A stretch of 32,444 nucleotides of DNA from Spirochaetota bacterium (GCA_003645695.1 QNBN01000004.1:1-32444), one strand, 5' to 3'; positions 9,105-17,406 are shown, numbered from the stretch's first letter. The notes: generated by a model from the letters alone, not told the origin. Translations and numbers: made by a program.

Positions 9105-9810
9105 TTTCACTCCTCCTTCCATATTTACTCACAAAAAGGTTACCTACCGCTCCTGATAGCTCAGAGGATACCTTTATACCAATTGCTGCATAAATTAAAG
9201 GGATAATCCCCGCACTAAATACAGTGTTAAAAACACCTTTATTCATAAAATTAACTAAAAAAGATTTTTCTGGGGTAAAAAGCCCTACAATACCAAGTAC
9301 TATAAATGAAAGGCCCGCAAATCCTTCAATAATAGTTAAGAAATAATCTCTAAATTTGAATACATCAGAAGTCATAAGAACTATAAAAAATCCTGTTGCA
9401 ATGATTACCCCTCCAGGGAAACCTCCACCAGGGGTTAAATGCCCATGAGCAATTATATATATTCCAAATAAAAACATAAAAGGAAATAACAAATGGCTAC
9501 CTGTTTTCAATATAAAACTTTCATCTTCAGTTTTATGCTTAAAACTCCTACCTCCTTTCATAAGGAGCGCTATTCCTAAAGCTGATAGAAACAATACAGT
9601 AACCTCTCCCAATGTATCAAATCCTCGATATAGAACAACAATAGAGGTAACTGCATTTGCAGCCCCTGTTTGTCTAACAGAATTCTGCAAAATATCAATG
9701 CCTACACTTTTTTTCTCAGAGCTATCAGATGGAATTACTATTGCTGCTACAATAGTAAACATATAAAATGCAAAACCAAATATTAGAATTAATCCAATTA
9801 ACTTTCTCAT
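9097..9810 (-). CDS. mbxF: MbhE-MnhB fusion, Mrp antiporter subunit (MbxF)
   Basis: 237 aa, longer than a stand-alone MnhB (about 140 aa). Residues 1-95 match the MrpA C-terminal/MbhE segment (AVTSIVVLYRGFDTLGEVTVLF near 54-75). Residues 100-237 match MnhB (LLFPFMFLFGIYIIAHGHLTPGGGFPGG). The organisation equals that of Mbx operons, which lack a separate E gene. The start ATG follows AAGG. The gene ends inside the start region of the next one. It is a membrane subunit of the ion-translocating arm. Confidence 0.87.
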   Translation of the reverse strand: MRKLIGLILIFGFAFYMFTIVAAIVIPSDSSEKKSVGIDILQNSVRQTGAANAVTSIVVLYRGFDTLGEVTVLFLSALGIALLMKGGRSFKHKTEDESFILKTGSHLLFPFMFLFGIYIIAHGHLTPGGGFPGGVIIATGFFIVLMTSDVFKFRDYFLTIIEGFAGLSFIVLGIVGLFTPEKSFLVNFMNKGVFNTVFSAGIIPLIYAAIGIKVSSELSGAVGNLFVSKYGRRSENE

Positions 9811-9813
9811 GCC

Positions 9814-10068
9814 TTATTCCTTCTTCTCCGAATATTTACCTTTCGTTTTGCTTATGGCAATGATAAAAATAACAGTGGTAAGAGCAGATCCAATTGTCGC
9901 TTCCGTTATTGCAACATCAGGAGCAGCGAGAAAAACAAATATAATAGAAATACCTAAACTTATCACCGAACTTACTATCACTGCATTTAAGACATTTTTT
10001 ATAAAAATAATTCCAACGCCCGCAGCCAACATCATAATCACCAAAAAGAATAACATATATATCATCAT
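9814..10068 (-). CDS. mbxD: DUF4040/MbhD-type subunit (MrpA C-terminal piece, MbxD)
   Basis: 84 aa, three hydrophobic helices. The FLAAPDVAITEATIGSAL motif is the signature of the DUF4040 segment found at the C-terminal part of MrpA and as stand-alone MbhD/MbxD; it contains the acidic residues thought to line an ion path. AAGAGGT precedes the ATG, and ATGA overlaps the stop of the MnhG-like gene. It is easily missed because of its size, but the motif and position make it secure. Confidence 0.88.
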   Translation of the reverse strand: MMIYMLFFLVIMMLAAGVGIIFIKNVLNAVIVSSVISLGISIIFVFLAAPDVAITEATIGSALTTVIFIIAISKTKGKYSEKKE

Positions 10069-10394
10069 TTTACCTCTTTATCTGTATTATCCCTGCATTT
10101 ATCAACTACAGATTTTTTATATAATGAAATCCCAGCTTTATGGCTCGCCCTTGCTATCGTACTACTACTAATTGGATTTGAAAGTGCAATGAACACGATT
10201 AATATTAAACTTTTTAATAAGAAAGATGTATTAATAAATCCAACTCCCAAGATTAAAGACATCGCCCCTAATGTAGTAGCTTTTGTACCAGCTTGGAGCC
10301 TATTATAAACATCTGGCATTCGAATTATTCCAAGTGCACCAAGCATAAGAAAAGTCGCACCAATAATAATTAAGACATCACCAATAATAGCCAA
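10065..10394 (-). CDS. mbxC: MnhG/MrpG-type antiporter subunit (MbxC)
   Basis: 109 aa with about three membrane helices. GALGIIRMPDVYNRLQAGTKATTLG near residues 19-43 is the MrpG family signature. The start codon is TTG, supported by AAGGAGG eight bases upstream and by an immediate MAIIGDVLI membrane segment. The stop overlaps the next start as ATGA. The short hydrophilic tail (after about residue 90) is lysine-rich. It is an accessory subunit of the antiporter arm. Confidence 0.9.
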   Translation of the reverse strand: MAIIGDVLIIIGATFLMLGALGIIRMPDVYNRLQAGTKATTLGAMSLILGVGFINTSFLLKSLILIVFIALSNPISSSTIARASHKAGISLYKKSVVDKCRDNTDKEVK

Positions 10395-10646
10395 TTAAAT
10401 GCCTCCTTCCATATATCGTGCAACAGTAACAATTCCAACAAACCCTAACACAGCATAAACTATAGCTACATCCATATATATTAACCTATCAAAAAACACA
10501 GCCATAAAAACCAACAGTGCAGTAGTAATAGTGGCAAGCGTATCTGAAGCAAGTAATCTATCCGAGGACGTCGGACCGATAAGCAACCTTATAAACGATA
10601 AAAACACAGCAATCCCAATTAATATCAATGAGATATAATTAATCAC
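10395..10646 (-). CDS. mbxB: MnhF/MrpF-type antiporter subunit (MbxB)
   Basis: 83 aa, three membrane helices. The family motif is seen as RLLIGPTSSDRLLASDTLATI near residue 20, followed by DVAIVYAVLGFVGIVTVARY. The GTG start overlaps the stop of the MnhE-like gene by four bases (GTGA) and has AGGGGA upstream. Its stop directly abuts the TTG of the MnhG-like gene, so E-F-G is one tightly coupled unit. Confidence 0.9.
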   Translation of the reverse strand: MINYISLILIGIAVFLSFIRLLIGPTSSDRLLASDTLATITTALLVFMAVFFDRLIYMDVAIVYAVLGFVGIVTVARYMEGGI

Positions 10647-11140
10647 TCAATTATCCCCTTTAAAATTTTTTCAAAACGCATACTTATCTTTTTTGTAGCT
10701 TCTTCAACATCCATACTTTTCACATCAATCCAATGAATAAAAAGTTCATCATCTTTAACATCTAAAGTTAGCGTTCCTGGAGTTAATGTAATTGAATTAG
10801 CTAAAATAAGCTTTGCGAGCCTACTTTTTAACTTTGTCTTAACAGAAACAATCCCAGGATTTATGGGCAACGCAGGATTAATAACTCTCAGGGCAACATC
10901 TATATTGGCTTTTATTAATTCTTTAATAAATACAAAAATATATATTACAAGTTTGAATAAAGATTTTGGTGTTATCTTAACATCAGCATATATATCACTA
11001 AATCTATAAAAAAGAAGAGATCCAATAAAAGATACCAAAAGGCCTAATATAAGATCATCACCTTGAATTGCAGATGTCAAAAAAATCCAAATAATCATTA
11101 AAAAAATAAAAGATAATATGAATCTCTTAATCTTTCTCAT
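10643..11140 (-). CDS. mbxA: MnhE/MrpE-type antiporter subunit (MbxA), first gene of operon
   Basis: 165 aa. There are two N-terminal hydrophobic stretches, then the MnhE signature: FIKELIKANIDVALRVINP near 90-108 and LILANSITLTPGTLTLDV near 111-128. It is the first structural gene of the Mbx-type operon. AGGA lies 8 bases before the ATG. The 137 bases between it and arsR contain a perfect palindrome but no strong promoter, so read-through from the arsR promoter is plausible. Confidence 0.9.
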   Translation of the reverse strand: MRKIKRFILSFIFLMIIWIFLTSAIQGDDLILGLLVSFIGSLLFYRFSDIYADVKITPKSLFKLVIYIFVFIKELIKANIDVALRVINPALPINPGIVSVKTKLKSRLAKLILANSITLTPGTLTLDVKDDELFIHWIDVKSMDVEEATKKISMRFEKILKGIIE

Positions 11141-11241
11141 ATTACAATCCTAATATTTAATTTCCACAAAAAGTATCCACTTCTACTTACTTTGATATGC
11201 TACATTGCTAAAATTGATAGCTTCTAAAAATATAAATAATG

Positions 11242-11265
11242 AAAATGTTAAATTCTTAACATTTT
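11242..11265. promoter_or_regulatory. Perfect 10+10 palindrome between arsR and the Mbx operon
   Basis: AAAATGTTAA-ATTC-TTAACATTTT, two perfect 10-base arms around 4 bases, 12 bases downstream of the arsR stop and about 100 bases upstream of the first Mbx gene. The size and A+T-rich dyad form suit an ArsR-family operator. The stem has too little G+C and no following T-run on the minus strand to be a normal terminator. An operator role is inference. Confidence 0.5.
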
Positions 11266-11277
11266 AAAACAAAGCAA

Positions 11278-11592
11278 TCACCTTTTTAAGCGTGTAGCTC
11301 TATCATCTATAATTTCACATAATATTTTTTTCATTAAATCATAGGCTTCAATAACTTTTGTATTAGAAATTGAATAATAGACTCGCTGTCCCTTCCTCCT
11401 ACTTTTAAGTACCCCTCTATCCTTCATTATTGCTAGATGCTGAGATAGGTTAGTTTTGCTAATATGGACTTTTTTTAAAATATCCGTAACACTCAACTCT
11501 CTATCTCGTAGGATATCTAGAATCTCTAACCTTTTCGGATTTGAAAAAATCCCACAAAGATGAGCATGTAATTCGTATGCATCATCTTTCAA
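11278..11592 (-). CDS. ArsR-family winged-helix transcriptional regulator
   Basis: 104 aa. The helix-turn-helix reads LSVTDILKKVHISKTNLSQHL (about 33-53), followed by the wing RRKGQRVYYSI (66-75); the ArsR opener FSNPKRLEILDIL is at 16-28. The two cysteines (C13, C92) are isolated, with no CxC metal box and no CxxC redox pair as in archaeal SurR, so the signal sensed is unknown. The start is TTG with AAAGGA upstream; the nearby ATG is out of frame and stops at once. It stands directly upstream of the Mbx-type operon on the same strand and is the obvious candidate regulator of that operon and of itself. Confidence 0.88.
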   Translation of the reverse strand: MKDDAYELHAHLCGIFSNPKRLEILDILRDRELSVTDILKKVHISKTNLSQHLAIMKDRGVLKSRRKGQRVYYSISNTKVIEAYDLMKKILCEIIDDRATRLKR

Positions 11593-11626
11593 TTCATTAA
11601 TCCTTTAATTTAGAATTTCATGAACT

Positions 11627-11655
11627 ATTTTAAAAAAAATAAAGCTTCAAGTCAA
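11627..11655 (-). promoter_or_regulatory. Sigma-70-type promoter for arsR (and possibly the Mbx operon)
   Basis: Read on the minus strand: TTGACT (11650-11655), 17-base spacer, TAAAAT (11627-11632), preceded by an A+T-rich stretch. Predicted start is near 11620, giving a leader of about 28 bases that includes the AAAGGA site of arsR. Confidence 0.7.
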
Positions 11656-11691
11656 GAAAAATATTGTTAAAATTTTATTATAATTATAGTT

Positions 11692-12813
11692 TTATTCAAA
11701 TAATTTAAGATAACATCTCCGTCTTTTATGCTGCCTTGATTCAAAATACTTCCAATGAGCTCTCACTAAAAGATTATTTTCTAACTCATTATTCGTTTCT
11801 ACAAGCTTTATTCCATTTTGAATACAGGTTTTTGTAAGTTCTACCATCATAAGTGCATCCACACCTTTTACCTGATAATCCCTTCTTACAGCACCAAGAT
11901 AAAGATCAAGATACTCGTTATGCTTTAATGCTTTTAATAGATGGACAAATCCAAAGGGAAATAACTTACCTTTTGCCTTTTGAAGAGCTCTTGATAAAGA
12001 AGGCATTCCAATAACAAATCCAACCACTTCATCTTTTTCATTCAAAACTACTTTAACATAATCAGGAACTATATTTGGAAAATATTGTTTAATATAAAAA
12101 TTTACCTGTTTTTCAGGCAATGGTGTAAAACTGTAAAGATTTTGATATGTTACGTCAATTAGGTCAAAGATATCATGACCGTATTTTAAAAGGTCCTTAG
12201 GCTTCTTTGCTTTTAAAACCCTAATATTATACTTTTTAACCACAATATCATATATACGTGCCGCTTTTTCCGGTATTTTATCAGGAACTTTAACCTCATA
12301 TTCAACCCAATCAGCATCTTTTTTATAACCCATGGCTTCAATATGCTTGGGATAATATGGATAATTATATATATCAGGAAGAGTACTCAATTCTTCAAAT
12401 CCTTCAACAAGCATTCCTTCAGGATCAAAATCTGTAAAGCCCAAAGGGCCATGAACCCCCACCATTCCATTCGACTTTGCCCAGCTTTCTACCCTATCTA
12501 TCAATGCTCTAGAAACTTCTTCATCATCTATAAAATCTATCCAGCCGAAACGGGCATACTTATTCTTCCACTTTTTTATATAAATATCGTTGATAATACC
12601 AGCAATCCTGCCAACCGGTTTTCCATCTTTGTATGCCATCCAGTATTTAACCTTACAAAAGTCAAAAGCAGGATTAATATCCCATCTTAATGTCTTAACT
12701 TCATCTGGAATATAAGGAGGTACCCAATAGGGATTATCCCTGTAAAGTTTAAATGGAAACATTATAAACTTTTTTAATTCTCTTTTTGTCCTTATTTCTT
12801 TAATTTCAATCAT
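11692..12813 (-). CDS. GNAT-superfamily-like protein of unknown substrate
   Basis: 373 aa from the chosen ATG; the TTG at 12825 in the same frame is an alternative, but the GGGTGGG stretch lies between the two and would then be coded. The N-terminal half has an acyltransferase-like pattern: NPYWVPPYIPDE, WMAYKDGKPVGRIAGIIN and FGWIDFIDDEEVSRALIDRVESWAKSNGM, then GPLGFTDFDPEGMLVEGFEE. The C-terminal part (about 190-370) contains EKDEVVGFVIGMPSLSRAL and YLGAVRRDYQVKGVDALMMVEL, again GNAT-like (acyl-CoA loop region). Such two-lobed proteins are common in anaerobes, and I know of no proven function. It lies after the APC transporter with an 81-100 base gap holding only a weak A/T hairpin, so co-transcription is possible but not shown. 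Confidence 0.65.
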   Translation of the reverse strand: MIEIKEIRTKRELKKFIMFPFKLYRDNPYWVPPYIPDEVKTLRWDINPAFDFCKVKYWMAYKDGKPVGRIAGIINDIYIKKWKNKYARFGWIDFIDDEEVSRALIDRVESWAKSNGMVGVHGPLGFTDFDPEGMLVEGFEELSTLPDIYNYPYYPKHIEAMGYKKDADWVEYEVKVPDKIPEKAARIYDIVVKKYNIRVLKAKKPKDLLKYGHDIFDLIDVTYQNLYSFTPLPEKQVNFYIKQYFPNIVPDYVKVVLNEKDEVVGFVIGMPSLSRALQKAKGKLFPFGFVHLLKALKHNEYLDLYLGAVRRDYQVKGVDALMMVELTKTCIQNGIKLVETNNELENNLLVRAHWKYFESRQHKRRRCYLKLFE

Positions 12814-12906
12814 TTTCCCACCCAACTCAAAAAATTTTAATTAAAGTTAATAAAATGAATAACTTAAATCCATTATTTTATTAAATAAAAAACCTATACA
12901 TTACTA

Positions 12907-15177
12907 TTAAAGTATATTTCCCAGAATATTGTGAATTCTCGAAGTAGCTCGCACAAGCACAACAGGTTTATCAATTATATCGATATACTTTTTGGATAAA
13001 AAATCCCAGGATTTATTTTGTCTTCTAATAAGTCCTAATATTACAAGGCCATACCACCCCGATTTTCCTATAATTATTGTATTTAGATTTTTCTTATCAC
13101 TCTCTTCTAACACATTCATTTTAAACTTTAAATTTTTTTTCCTTATTAGACTATCCAATTCATTATTAACTGTTCTTAACCTATTAATCTCAAAGTCTCT
13201 TCGGTTTTTTTCAAAATATACAATATCTATATCAGCCCGGTTTTCAGCAAGGATGGAAGCAATTTCAATAGAGAGGTGGAAATTACCTCCATCCCCTGGA
13301 ATAACCAATAATTTCCTGTATTTATAGTCAGATACATTCTTAAAAATCAGCGTATTAACGGGAGCTTTTTCTATAACTGTATCAACTGTATTCCCAAATC
13401 CCCAACCATGATGACTAATATTTCCAGGATATCCAATAATCAATAAATCTATTTTTTTTTCTTTTACAGCATTTATTATACCTCTGCTAATACTTCTACA
13501 ATACCTTATAGTTGAACTTACCGGCAAAACAGGAGTTAAATAAAGCATTACCTCTATTATTGCCTCTTTACCTTTCAGCAAATATAGATGAGCATCAGAC
13601 AATGGTACCTGATCTGGAACCTGAACCATATGTAGAAGTTCAACATGGGCATTTTTTGAACTACATATCTTATAAGTTGCCCTTACCATGGGTATAGCAC
13701 TGTCAGGATTGGAAAGAGCCACCATTATTTTGTATTTTCCCTCCTCTATTGGCACTGCTTCACTCTCTTCTAAAATCTGAATATCATGAGGTGAAGGTTT
13801 TGCATGTGCTTTTGCATAAACTTGAAATAGAAAAAAACCTATTAGTATCCATAATGGGGCTATTATCCACGCAATAAGGCTCATGTGAATAAGCCATACT
13901 GACAATGTAAGCTGCATTATAATTGCAATTATAGGAAATAGCGGGAAAAGCGGCATTACATATCCGTAAATTAACTCATCACTAAGATTCCACCTTATTT
14001 TGATTACGCATATATTAACCAGTAAGAACAAAAACAAAAACATTATGCTGGCGGATGATGCTATGTGAACGGTGGGTAAAAATAGAGCTATAAGCACAAT
14101 AATAGTCCCTGTAGAAGCAATTGCTATATATGGAGTTTTAGTTTTTTCAGAAATTTTTGAAAAAAATGGCGGAAGCATATTATCCCGACCGAGCGCGTAA
14201 GCAACTCTTGAAGCTGAATAAATTGTTGCATTAAGAGCAGATGTAGAAGCAAAAATTACAGCCATTGTTAATAGGATATTACCCATTGGTAGTAAATGAG
14301 AAACTGCTTCACCAAAACCTCGTTCCCTGTGACTGCCAATCCACTTCCATATGGGTTCAGTAACGCCTGGCATTCCAGGTTTTACTGAAACAATTGAGGC
14401 AAAAGTAACCATGATATAGGTTATAGTAACTATAAAAACAGATAACAACATTGCCTTAGGCAGATTTTGCCTAGGCCTAATTGTTTCATCACCAGCCTGA
14501 GATATAACCTCAAATCCTTCAAACGCTACATAGGTAAACCCCATGGTAACCAGAATTTTTGTCCAGCCATTGGGCATAAAAGGTTTAAAATTACTAAATC
14601 TGACAGGATCTGTTATTGCTACTACTACACCTGTTACTCCAATAGCAATCATAAACAGGGTTTGACCCATTGTAAAAAATGCTCCAAACTTACCAGTTTC
14701 CTGAGCTCCTTTAAAATTAATGTACAAAAAAACTCCTGCAATAATAACAGAAACAATCTTTACAGAAAATTCCATTGAAAAAGGTACCCATGATAAAAGG
14801 CCAATCCCTTCAAAATACCTCAATGTATAAATTGAGAATGTATGTGCATACACACTTCCTGCTACTGAAGATGCAAACCACTCCATCCAGCCAGCAATAA
14901 AACTAGTTCCTTTTCCAAAACCAATTCGTGCGAAATTATAAGCACCACCTGCTCGTGGTATCGCCGAACTAAGTTCTGCATAGGACATTGCAGTAAACAT
15001 TGCAATCAATCCATTTAAAGCAAATGTTAAAACAGCTCCCCCAGGACCGACAATATTGATTGAATTACCTATGCCAAGAAATACACCAGCCCCAATCATC
15101 ATCCCAAGACCCATCATTGTAATATGAAAGAGGTTTAGCTCTCTCGAAAGCTCTGATTTAATTACCGGATCTTCCAT
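12907..15177 (-). CDS. APC-family amino acid transporter with C-terminal universal stress protein domains
   Basis: 756 aa. Residues 15-455 form an APC transporter with about 12 helices: MIGAGVFLGIG (27-37) in TM1 and SSAIPRAGGAYNF (70-82) are the family signatures for substrate binding. Residues 480-615 are a UspA-like domain with an intact nucleotide motif G582-xx-G585-x9-GNTV. Residues 620-756 look like a second, degenerate copy. Cytoplasmic Usp tails on APC and cation transporters are known and are thought to give nucleotide-dependent control. The substrate cannot be read from the sequence, though amino acids are likely. AAGGG lies 8 bases before the ATG, and its start overlaps the 59-residue membrane protein by 20 bases, so the two are probably co-translated. 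Confidence 0.88.
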   Translation of the reverse strand: MEDPVIKSELSRELNLFHITMMGLGMMIGAGVFLGIGNSINIVGPGGAVLTFALNGLIAMFTAMSYAELSSAIPRAGGAYNFARIGFGKGTSFIAGWMEWFASSVAGSVYAHTFSIYTLRYFEGIGLLSWVPFSMEFSVKIVSVIIAGVFLYINFKGAQETGKFGAFFTMGQTLFMIAIGVTGVVVAITDPVRFSNFKPFMPNGWTKILVTMGFTYVAFEGFEVISQAGDETIRPRQNLPKAMLLSVFIVTITYIMVTFASIVSVKPGMPGVTEPIWKWIGSHRERGFGEAVSHLLPMGNILLTMAVIFASTSALNATIYSASRVAYALGRDNMLPPFFSKISEKTKTPYIAIASTGTIIVLIALFLPTVHIASSASIMFLFLFLLVNICVIKIRWNLSDELIYGYVMPLFPLFPIIAIIMQLTLSVWLIHMSLIAWIIAPLWILIGFFLFQVYAKAHAKPSPHDIQILEESEAVPIEEGKYKIMVALSNPDSAIPMVRATYKICSSKNAHVELLHMVQVPDQVPLSDAHLYLLKGKEAIIEVMLYLTPVLPVSSTIRYCRSISRGIINAVKEKKIDLLIIGYPGNISHHGWGFGNTVDTVIEKAPVNTLIFKNVSDYKYRKLLVIPGDGGNFHLSIEIASILAENRADIDIVYFEKNRRDFEINRLRTVNNELDSLIRKKNLKFKMNVLEESDKKNLNTIIIGKSGWYGLVILGLIRRQNKSWDFLSKKYIDIIDKPVVLVRATSRIHNILGNIL

Positions 15178-15337
15178 TACGTTTTCCCTTTATTTTCTTC
15201 TCTTTAATAATTTCGCGAAGTGTTTTATTGGTCTTGTTCAATTTATTTATTGAGTGAATACTCCATACTAACAGGGTAGTAAGTATAAAAATAACTACCA
15301 GTATAGCAAAAATTCCTATTAATGTATGAATATCCAT
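15158..15337 (-). CDS. Small single-membrane-span protein, overlapping the APC transporter start
   Basis: 59 aa. Residues 6-27 (LIGIFAILVVIFILTTLLVW) form one hydrophobic helix, followed by a basic, helical cytoplasmic tail with INKLNKTNKTLREIIKEKK. A TAAGGA ribosome-binding site stands 5 bases before the ATG at 15337. The reading frame ends 20 bases inside the transporter gene, and its start is 8 bases past the rdgB stop. The spacing, ribosome site and clean membrane helix argue that it is a real gene. I know of no named family; a transporter-associated small protein is the natural guess. Confidence 0.65.
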   Translation of the reverse strand: MDIHTLIGIFAILVVIFILTTLLVWSIHSINKLNKTNKTLREIIKEKKIKGKRNGRSGN

Positions 15338-15345
15338 ATTTATCC

Positions 15346-15960
15346 TTACTTTTCATTAAAATATTCTATTACATGATCCTTCAACCTGTGAAAGGCCTGA
15401 CCTCGATGGCTTATCCTATTTTTTTCTTTTGATGATAGCTCTGCCATTGTTTTTTTAAATTCCGGAAGATAAAATATGGGGTCATACCCAAAGCCATTAA
15501 TTCCAACAGGATTGTGTGTTATGTATCCTTCGACCTCACCAGTCTCCACTGCATATCTGTCCCTGTCATAATAAAAAACAGCCACACATACAAATCTTGC
15601 CTTTCTCTCAATGTCTGGAACCTTCGAAAGTTCGCTTAAAAGCAGTTCATTATTCTCTCGATCTGTGGCATATTCACCAGCATACCTGGCCGAATAAACA
15701 CCTGGACGTCCATTTAATACATCCACTTCCAGGCCAGAATCATCCGCTATAACCGGTATTCCATATCTATCAAAAACTGACGTAGCTTTTATGAGAGCAT
15801 TTTCTTCGAAACTCTTGCCATACTCTACAATTTCATCTTTGAAATCTAAATCATTTAAATCAAGATATCTGACAGAATCCACCTTTAAAATTTCCTTAAT
15901 TTCTCTGGATTTACCTCTATTCTTTGTAGCAATAATTACAATTTTATTCGATATAGACAT
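15346..15960 (-). CDS. rdgB: XTP/dITP diphosphatase (non-canonical purine NTP pyrophosphatase)
   Basis: 204 aa, normal length for the RdgB/HAM1 family. It hydrolyses dITP, XTP and related deaminated purine nucleotides to monophosphates, keeping them out of DNA. Visible motifs: ATKNRGK (11-17), SFEENALIKA (50-59), ADDSGLEVD with the catalytic acidic pair (72-80), LNGRPGVYSARYAG (82-95) and GFGYDPIF near 155. The ATG follows an AAGGATAG stretch and overlaps the end of the pyrophosphorylase gene by 17 bases. Confidence 0.96.
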   Translation of the reverse strand: MSISNKIVIIATKNRGKSREIKEILKVDSVRYLDLNDLDFKDEIVEYGKSFEENALIKATSVFDRYGIPVIADDSGLEVDVLNGRPGVYSARYAGEYATDRENNELLLSELSKVPDIERKARFVCVAVFYYDRDRYAVETGEVEGYITHNPVGINGFGYDPIFYLPEFKKTMAELSSKEKNRISHRGQAFHRLKDHVIEYFNEK

Positions 15961-17350
15961 CCGATTCTATCCTTATATCAGTATTGATCTTTTCCAAAAA
16001 ATCCTCTTCAAATGCAGCAAATAAAGGAGATACTTCAAGCTTATATTTAGGCAGACCCCCTTCCATTGGAACAGGTATACCTGCATCTTCAAACCACCTT
16101 GCAAAAAGTTTAAGTTGATCCCTAAGAACAGTTTCTGGAGAATCCTTTCCGCTTTTATTCTTAAGCGGTGAAAACTCCTCCTCCCTCTTTACCTCCATAA
16201 TAATTGTACGGGTCACATCCCTCAATGCATCAAAAATGAAAGTTTCAAACTTGTATCCATTTGGAGCCTCCGGTTCGATCCTCTGGCCTTTTTCATCAAT
16301 AAAAGGAATTTTTTTATGAGCAAGATGAAATGGCAACTTTAATCCGGTTACATTCTCATTCCTTGCAAAATCAACATTTAACATATGGATTGCTATATTG
16401 CCCGCAGTAAACATTGGTGCATTATCTCCCATAGACTCCTTTATCTGATCAATTTCTATATATTCAATCACCACAACCTTTCCATCTTTAACAAGAAACA
16501 CACCAATTTTTTCATCTGGATCATCCTTATATACACATTTGGAGGACATCTCACACTTATTCTCAATATGATAGCCTATAAAAACAGGATCACATACCTT
16601 TACCATAACATTGTCCACCTGAAAATAGAATATCTCTTTGATACCCAGCTGATCAAACCAGTCATAAATGCCTGCTTTTCTCATAGCAGAAAATATACCA
16701 CCATGACCATTAGGACTCATAAATAGCCTGTATTTTTCCTTAAGAATCAGTTTACCATAATGATCAATTGCCGGATTCATTCCCTGAATAATAAATCTAA
16801 CCATTTCTGGATTTAGACCAAAAAAACCATTATTTTCAAAAAATTTAACAGTTTGTTCATTGTTTGTTTCACTTGTCATAATCACCCATGGGATAGAGAC
16901 ATTATACTTGTTCTGTACAAATCTTATTTTTTCTGCATGAACCTGAAAAAGACTTTTTTTCTTTATAGGGGTTACAGGGAACGCTCCCTTCGGAATGTTC
17001 AAACCTAACCTTGAACTCTGTCCACCTGCTGCAGTAAATACCGCCAGGGATGCTGTTCGAATGAAGTCTTCACCAATCTTTTTTGCCCTTTTTTCCCGTT
17101 TATAATCCTGAGGTGATTTTGGTATTTCTATTATTTCAGGGGTACCAACGTTACCTATTTTAGTTTTTTTTCTAAGAGAAACTTGAAAAACTTTTTCCAG
17201 CAATTCAAAATCGCACTGTTTAAGATCTTCAATCAGAAGATCCTTTTCTTTATCCGAAAGCTCATCCCAGAATCGGAAAACATGCCCCTGCCCTGCATCA
17301 TAAACTTTCTCAATAATACTCTGCTCAACACTGTTTCGCCCTTTTACCAT
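15944..17350 (-). CDS. UDP-sugar pyrophosphorylase of the UAP1/AGX type (probable UDP-GlcNAc pyrophosphorylase)
   Basis: 468 aa. Nucleotidyltransferase signature AAGGQSSRLGLNIPKGAF (107-124), then SPNGHGGIFSAM near 252 and IFYFQVDNVMVKVCDP near 281, where the acidic residue binds the metal. This is the eukaryote-like UAP1/AGX fold found in some bacteria, not the bifunctional GlmU. It would make UDP-GlcNAc (or UDP-GalNAc/UDP-Glc) from UTP and the sugar-1-phosphate for envelope synthesis. GGGGGAG lies 9 bases before the ATG. A good promoter sits right upstream, and rdgB, the 59-aa protein and the transporter follow with overlaps or tiny gaps, so this is the head of a four-gene operon. Confidence 0.88.
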   Translation of the reverse strand: MVKGRNSVEQSIIEKVYDAGQGHVFRFWDELSDKEKDLLIEDLKQCDFELLEKVFQVSLRKKTKIGNVGTPEIIEIPKSPQDYKREKRAKKIGEDFIRTASLAVFTAAGGQSSRLGLNIPKGAFPVTPIKKKSLFQVHAEKIRFVQNKYNVSIPWVIMTSETNNEQTVKFFENNGFFGLNPEMVRFIIQGMNPAIDHYGKLILKEKYRLFMSPNGHGGIFSAMRKAGIYDWFDQLGIKEIFYFQVDNVMVKVCDPVFIGYHIENKCEMSSKCVYKDDPDEKIGVFLVKDGKVVVIEYIEIDQIKESMGDNAPMFTAGNIAIHMLNVDFARNENVTGLKLPFHLAHKKIPFIDEKGQRIEPEAPNGYKFETFIFDALRDVTRTIIMEVKREEEFSPLKNKSGKDSPETVLRDQLKLFARWFEDAGIPVPMEGGLPKYKLEVSPLFAAFEEDFLEKINTDIRIESDVYIE

Positions 17351-17377
17351 ACATTACTCCCCCAAAATTGAAATAAA

Positions 17378-17406
17378 ATTATACCAAAGTTATTCGTATA
17401 TTACAA
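17378..17406 (-). promoter_or_regulatory. Promoter for the uap-rdgB-transporter operon
   Basis: Minus strand: TTGTAA (17401-17406), 17 bases, TATAAT (17378-17383) with an extended TGG just before it. The -35 element overlaps the murD stop codon. Predicted start is near 17371, with a leader of about 20 bases carrying the GGGGGAG ribosome site. Confidence 0.65.

Noticed and set aside
1989-11140. Membrane-bound NiFe hydrogenase (Mbh/Ech) or classical complex I
   Set aside because: A NiFe ligand cysteine is replaced by Glu, two antiporter-like H subunits and a fused EF gene indicate Mbx; NuoE/F/G/J/A genes are absent.
12847-12884. TTAATAAAAT/ATTTTATTAA inverted repeat after the transporter gene
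   Set aside because: Made only of A and T pairs with an 18-base loop; likely chance in this composition.
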